Under the pieces are notes generated by a model. That model ran no database searches, had not been told where the DNA came from, and saw only the letters and a list, made by a program, of their open reading frames with translations. A stretch of 64,000 bases of DNA from Bacillus sp. HSf4 (GTDB taxonomy: Bacteria; Bacillota; Bacilli; Bacillales; Bacillaceae). This document shows, one piece after another, positions 63,164 to 64,000 of the stretch. The translations under genes and the position numbers were made by a program. How positions within the stretch are numbered: position 1 is the stretch's first letter; the number at the start of each line of letters is the position of its first letter. Location: NCBI RefSeq assembly GCF_029537375.1, contig NZ_CP120679.1:539501-603500 (forward strand), in the 5' to 3' direction.

Positions 63164-64000
63164 ATGGCAGCGTTGTTTAAATTTTTTCAGCACCCTGGGG
63201 TCAGGCGTTTTTTTGTTTTTGTTGTTTTGGCGGGCGTTTTATATATGTTCCGAAGCATGATGAATCTGATTTTGCTCACATTTATTTTTACGTTTTTAAT
63301 GAACCGTTTGGAAAGTGTGATCAGCAGCTTTTTAAATCGTTTTATAAAGGTCAGCCAGAAACTGATCGTATCCTGTTTATATGCGGCTCTTGCCATCGGG
63401 CTTTCAATTGGCGGGGTCATGTATTATCCCGTGATCGTCATACAGATTCAGCAGCTTATTAAACAAGGAAAATATATCGCGTCACACCCTGACAGTATTC
63501 CTTTTCTTGATATGTTCACAAATATCTTCGGCGATTTCAACCTGACACACTATATGGAAAAAGGACTGAACTTTATCTATACATACATTACGGATATCGG
63601 CACCTTCGGCTTGCAAGTGCTGATGTCGTTAATTCTCAGTATGTTCTTCCTGATTGAAAAAGATAAAGTGATGAGCTTGATGAATAAATTTAAAACGAGC
63701 AAGGTCGCCGTTTTTTATGAGGAAATCGCGTTTTTTGGAAAAAAATTCACGAGAACGTTCGGCAAAGTGCTGGAAGCGCAATTCATCATTGCGACGATTA
63801 ATTGTGCGCTGACGACAATCGCTCTCGGGATTATGGGGTTTCCCCAGCTTTTCGGCCTGGCGGTCATGGTGTTTTTCCTCGGACTGGTTCCTGTCGCCGG
63901 TGTTGTGATTTCCCTCATTCCGCTGAGCATCATTGCATACAGCATTGGAGGGATCGCCTATATCGTCTCACTGGTGCTGGTCATTATGATTGTCCACGCG
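63164..64000 (+). CDS. ydbI: AI-2E family transporter YdbI, N-terminal part
   Basis: The first 279 residues of a permease of the AI-2E (YdbI/PerM) family; the gene runs off the window. Paired N-terminal helices (FFVFVVLAGVLYMFRSMM; LILLTFIFTFLMNRLE), an extracytoplasmic region (IPFLDMFTNIFGDF) and later helices (LMSLILSMFFLIEKDK; FPQLFGLAVMVFFLGLVPVAG) fit the eight-helix family. Members export signals or Na+/Li+. The ATG at 63164 has GGTGGGAG about 9 nt upstream. It follows gsiB as in B. subtilis. Confidence 0.85.
   Translation, partial: MAALFKFFQHPGVRRFFVFVVLAGVLYMFRSMMNLILLTFIFTFLMNRLESVISSFLNRFIKVSQKLIVSCLYAALAIGLSIGGVMYYPVIVIQIQQLIKQGKYIASHPDSIPFLDMFTNIFGDFNLTHYMEKGLNFIYTYITDIGTFGLQVLMSLILSMFFLIEKDKVMSLMNKFKTSKVAVFYEEIAFFGKKFTRTFGKVLEAQFIIATINCALTTIALGIMGFPQLFGLAVMVFFLGLVPVAGVVISLIPLSIIAYSIGGIAYIVSLVLVIMIVHA

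Overview
The window comes from a low-GC Gram-positive Bacillus, most likely of the B. licheniformis group. The gene order follows the B. subtilis 168 ycn-gab-ycs-kip-yda-ydb segment almost step by step. It differs in ways typical of B. licheniformis: a complete nas operon sits beside ycnKJI, a dicarboxylate symporter matches the characterised B. licheniformis SdcL, mtlR directly follows mtlAFD, and there is an AA10 lytic polysaccharide monooxygenase. Species is inferred from gene content only. No tRNA, rRNA, insertion sequence, prophage or CRISPR array is visible.

Layout. 1-3.05 kb: end of an EmrB/QacA exporter with its TetR regulator (ycnB, ycnC), nitroreductase and monooxygenase (ycnD, ycnE) and a divergent ArsR repressor (yczG). 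3.1-8.7 kb: gabR with divergent gabT, an amino acid permease and gabD (GABA catabolism). 8.8-10.4 kb: a decayed dehydrogenase, an EamA exporter and a broken short ORF. 10.4-13.3 kb: ycnK, ycnJ, ycnI (copper homeostasis). 13.5-22.5 kb: nasB, C, D, E, F (nitrate and nitrite assimilation). 22.5-26 kb: phosphodiesterase plus GntR regulator, divergent from sdcL. 26-28.4 kb: an accessory patch with a frameshifted VOC gene, a hotdog protein, a frameshifted bacteriocin-like precursor coupled to an immunity-like membrane protein, and yrpD. 28.5-35.7 kb: ycsE, the 5-oxoprolinase operon (ycsF-ycsG-ycsI-kipI-kipA-kipR) and lipC. 36-41.4 kb: mtlA, F, D, R. 41.4-46.4 kb: general-stress and envelope genes (ydaD, broken; ydaE; ydaG; amj; an LCP gene; ydzA) with an unassigned structured RNA before amj. 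46.5-64 kb: lrpC, topB, ydaP, LPMO, mntH, ydaS, aspartase, a glycosyltransferase, an EcsC protein, peptidase E, an NhaC antiporter, a fused cupin/YdbC gene, gsiB and the start of ydbI.

The genes fall into regulons recognisable from DNA sites: TnrA-type boxes near -49 before nasB and ycsF (nitrogen limitation); MtlR and cre sites for mannitol; an MntR box before mntH; GabR repeats; and SigB-type promoters before ydaD, ydaG, ydaS and gsiB. Nitrogen scavenging (nitrate, nitrite, GABA, 5-oxoproline) dominates the first half and stress/envelope functions the second half.

The points most worth following are the coupled bacteriocin-like/immunity-like pair near 27.2 kb, the roughly 340-nt structured RNA upstream of amj, the cupin-YdbC fusion, the expanded gsiB repeats, several single-lesion pseudogenes, and a set of well-formed but unassigned operators.
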